This document shows positions 42,108 to 43,895 of a stretch of 43,895 bases of DNA, in pieces (the first letter of the stretch is position 1; each line of letters begins with the position of its first letter). Made by a program: the position numbers and the translations under genes. Location: contig NZ_PVTO01000021.1 of NCBI RefSeq assembly GCF_003003275.1, forward strand, positions 1 to 43,895. Reading direction: 5' to 3'. The notes below the pieces were generated by a model. That model saw only the letters and a list, made by a program, of their open reading frames with translations. It searched no databases and had not been told where the DNA came from. Source of the stretch: Alkalibacterium olivapovliticus. GTDB taxonomy: Bacteria; Bacillota; Bacilli; Lactobacillales; Carnobacteriaceae_A.

Positions 42108-43653
42108 TCAAACGTCCTCCATAATAGTTAGCTCCACGGGTGAATCCATGGTTCTGAGTTAATTTATCTACTGCTTTCTCCATTTGTTCTTCTTTTTTCT
42201 GCTTCTGATTATTTTTAAGGGCTGTTTTAACGAGAGAGACCGTCGGTCTTTTTGTGACGTCCAGTACCGTCTGGCAGGCTTTTTCTAATTCATACTTTGT
42301 GTGTTTGCGTAACACTTTCTTAAGAGTGAAAATGGATTGAACACCTTGCCGTTCAACGGCAGCGTTTTTTAAAATTAATTCGACGACTTGTAAGGTTGAT
42401 CGTCCAATGCCTTTTGCCCATGCAATGGCATTTTGTGGGGTTTGATCCGTATATAATTTATGGTTCTCTGGCATATGATCTCGGCTAGTGGACTGCCTGC
42501 CATATTTCCCATATAATCGTGAATGAGAAGCGATTCTCATATGATTGTAGAATACTTCAATAAGATGATCTGTAACTCTCACATCTACCTGTTGACTGAT
42601 ATATTCATAAGGAACAGAATAAAACTGACTTTTAACAGAGATATGATAGTCTGGTTGAACTTTGGCGGTTAACCATTCAGACATCTGATAAGGTGTTGGA
42701 GGGAGAGGAGAAAGATACGATTTCTCTTCTTCTAAAAATGCTGACCATCTGGAACCTTCACGCTTCGTAAAATCACGATGATTGAACTCTTCTAATTTTT
42801 CTTTGGCAACGTCATTCCATTCCTTTAAAGTGAAGCATTGAGTATGCCTCATGGCAGCGATAATCCAAGTCGAGATTGTTCGTACAGACCCTTCTACTGA
42901 CGCTTTGTCTTTAGGATATTTTACTCGAGCTGGCATCACGAATGTGCCGTAATGATTCGCCATATCTTTGTAAGTAGGATTTAGTACTAATTGCTTTCGC
43001 GTATTTTCCTGAACCCCTGTTTTTAAGTTGTCAGGGACTAGAACTTCACTCACACCCCCAAAATAGTGGTAAGCATTTCTATGGGCTGTGATCCACGACG
43101 TTAAATTCATTGATAAAAAACCTTCAACGTAGGACAATTGACTACTAGGAAATGTCGCTACGAATACATAGACTTTCACCTTCTCACCAGTATCTCGGTC
43201 AATTAAAGAGCCGGTGGATCCAGCCCAGTCGACTTCTAAAATTTCTCCAGGCTTCCGTTTGATTCGCATCGTTGCCTTATGTTTTTCTGCATATTTTCTA
43301 TAATGACGAATGAAACTGCGATAGGCATAGGGAATAGCGTTTTCTGCTCGACACTGCGCTTCATATTCATGATGAAGCAGTGTTAAAGTGACATTCTTCT
43401 TTCCCAACTCTTTGTGAATGTATTCAAAGTCAATAGGTCGGTAACCTGATCCTTCCATCGTCTTTTCAGGATACAAAAACTCTTCTAGCCATTTATCTGT
43501 CATCTCATCTGTTAACGGCGGTGTCACTTCCTTTTTTTCCGCAAGTCGAATGACTTCCGTTATTTTTTGTCTTGAGTGACCAGTAGCTGCACGAATACTT
43601 CGAAGCGAAAAGCCATCAGACCTCATCTCCAATACTTTCCTATATTGGAACAT
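42097..43653 (-). CDS. istA: IstA, DDE transposase of IS21 family
   Basis: The 518-residue protein has an N-terminal helix-turn-helix (GFSLRSIRAATGHSRQKITE), then the DDE catalytic core: Asp in EILEVDWAGS, Asp in LVPDNLKTG and Glu in KASVEGSV. A C-terminal beta-barrel-like region follows (QVDVRVTDHLIEVFYNHMRI). Size and order are normal for IstA. GGAGGT lies 8 bases before the ATG at 43653. With IstB it forms the transposition machinery acting on the seven terminal repeats. Confidence 0.95.
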   Translation of the reverse strand: MFQYRKVLEMRSDGFSLRSIRAATGHSRQKITEVIRLAEKKEVTPPLTDEMTDKWLEEFLYPEKTMEGSGYRPIDFEYIHKELGKKNVTLTLLHHEYEAQCRAENAIPYAYRSFIRHYRKYAEKHKATMRIKRKPGEILEVDWAGSTGSLIDRDTGEKVKVYVFVATFPSSQLSYVEGFLSMNLTSWITAHRNAYHYFGGVSEVLVPDNLKTGVQENTRKQLVLNPTYKDMANHYGTFVMPARVKYPKDKASVEGSVRTISTWIIAAMRHTQCFTLKEWNDVAKEKLEEFNHRDFTKREGSRWSAFLEEEKSYLSPLPPTPYQMSEWLTAKVQPDYHISVKSQFYSVPYEYISQQVDVRVTDHLIEVFYNHMRIASHSRLYGKYGRQSTSRDHMPENHKLYTDQTPQNAIAWAKGIGRSTLQVVELILKNAAVERQGVQSIFTLKKVLRKHTKYELEKACQTVLDVTKRPTVSLVKTALKNNQKQKKEEQMEKAVDKLTQNHGFTRGANYYGGRLNDE

Positions 43654-43828
43654 AAAAAAACCTCCATATAATAAATGTCATGCTTTAGGCTTAAATGCCG
43701 TAGGCATGCACATTAATTATACAGAAGTTAATAAGTGGTAAACAGGTTGGCAATGACTGGTATATTTCATGGCAAAGGGTGGTACAAAACTTGGCAACGC
43801 GGGGGTGCGGATGTTTTCTTGGACTTTT

Positions 43829-43895
43829 TTAAGCAACTAAACCTAGATTCTTTCTGTATTCAATCGGACTGAGTCCTCCAAGGGATATCTTGATT
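43829..43895 (-). CDS. IS3-family transposase (OrfB), C-terminal end
   Basis: The reverse strand from the window edge reads IKISLGGLSPIEYRKNLGLV-A and stops at 43829. LGGLSPIEYR is the usual C-terminus of IS3/IS150-type OrfB integrase-like transposases. The bases between the stop and the IS21 end (43797-43828) probably contain the IS3 end. Only about 21 codons are visible, but the motif is distinctive. Confidence 0.75.
   Translation of the reverse strand, partial: IKISLGGLSPIEYRKNLGLVA

Larger units (their letters stand above)
41174..43796 (-). mobile_element. IS21-family element with multiple terminal repeats
   Basis: The left end has four copies of a TGCCA-N7/8-TACCAC unit (41174-41192, 41196-41213, 41218-41235, 41240-41258). 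The right end has three inverted copies (43735-43752, 43757-43774, 43779-43796). Between them lie istA and istB on the minus strand. Such multiple end repeats are known for IS21-type elements, where they bind the transposase. The outermost bases read TGCC...GGCA. No target duplication was evident, and the right flank belongs to another insertion sequence, so the surroundings were rearranged. Confidence 0.85.

Overview
The window looks like an accessory-rich stretch of a low-GC Gram-positive genome, most likely of the order Lactobacillales (Carnobacteriaceae, Aerococcaceae or Enterococcaceae). The grounds are AT-rich codon use, strong AGGAGG-type ribosome binding sites, a DhaS/GldA/DhaKLM glycerol locus with a PTS-type DhaM, a CadC/CadD/CadA cadmium locus and a lactate-oxidase fragment resembling Aerococcus enzymes. 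The genus is an inference.

Region 1 (1-3400): the 5' end of an IS4-like transposase, a truncated DnaQ-type exonuclease, an alpha/beta-hydrolase, and an IS200/IS605-type TnpB element. That element carries a divergent ribbon-helix-helix gene and a perfectly symmetric two-way promoter, and it sits in the loop of a transcription terminator.

Region 2 (3500-10760): glycerol/dihydroxyacetone use. glpK and dhaS run left and gldA-dhaK-dhaL-dhaM run right. A tnpA/tnpB IS605-type element now separates the two arms. A DhaS-type operator and a catabolite-response (cre) site precede gldA. This GlpK has Asn where the family's catalytic Asp is expected.

Region 3 (10760-15710): a tRNA/tmRNA 3'-end-like fragment (possible attachment scar), a cadC-cadD-cadA metal-resistance operon with its promoter and CadC-type palindromes, and a MobC-like protein.

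Region 4 (16040-36490): a very AT-rich, mostly rightward island of defence-like genes. In order it holds an AlbA_2 (Schlafen-like) plus DUF2971 pair; a small protein with an adenine methylase and a GIY-YIG/helicase/degenerate-methylase fusion; a DUF4268 nuclease-like protein and a small membrane protein; a NERD-nuclease/UvrD-like helicase followed by a TPR protein with a C-terminal HEPN RNase motif; a split, divergent hicA/hicB pair; and a membrane/TPR/PD-(D/E)XK/membrane cassette in which the TPR gene carries a canonical A_AAA_AAA frameshift site. The helicase-HEPN pair and the last cassette are the best candidates for undescribed systems.

Region 5 (36500-43895): an IS1380 transposase, an unrecognised Gly-rich protein with a damaged 5' end, an array of inverted repeats, mazEF, and a lactate-oxidase gene cut short by an IS21-family element (istA/istB with 4+3 terminal repeats). 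The IS21 element abuts the end of an IS3-family transposase.
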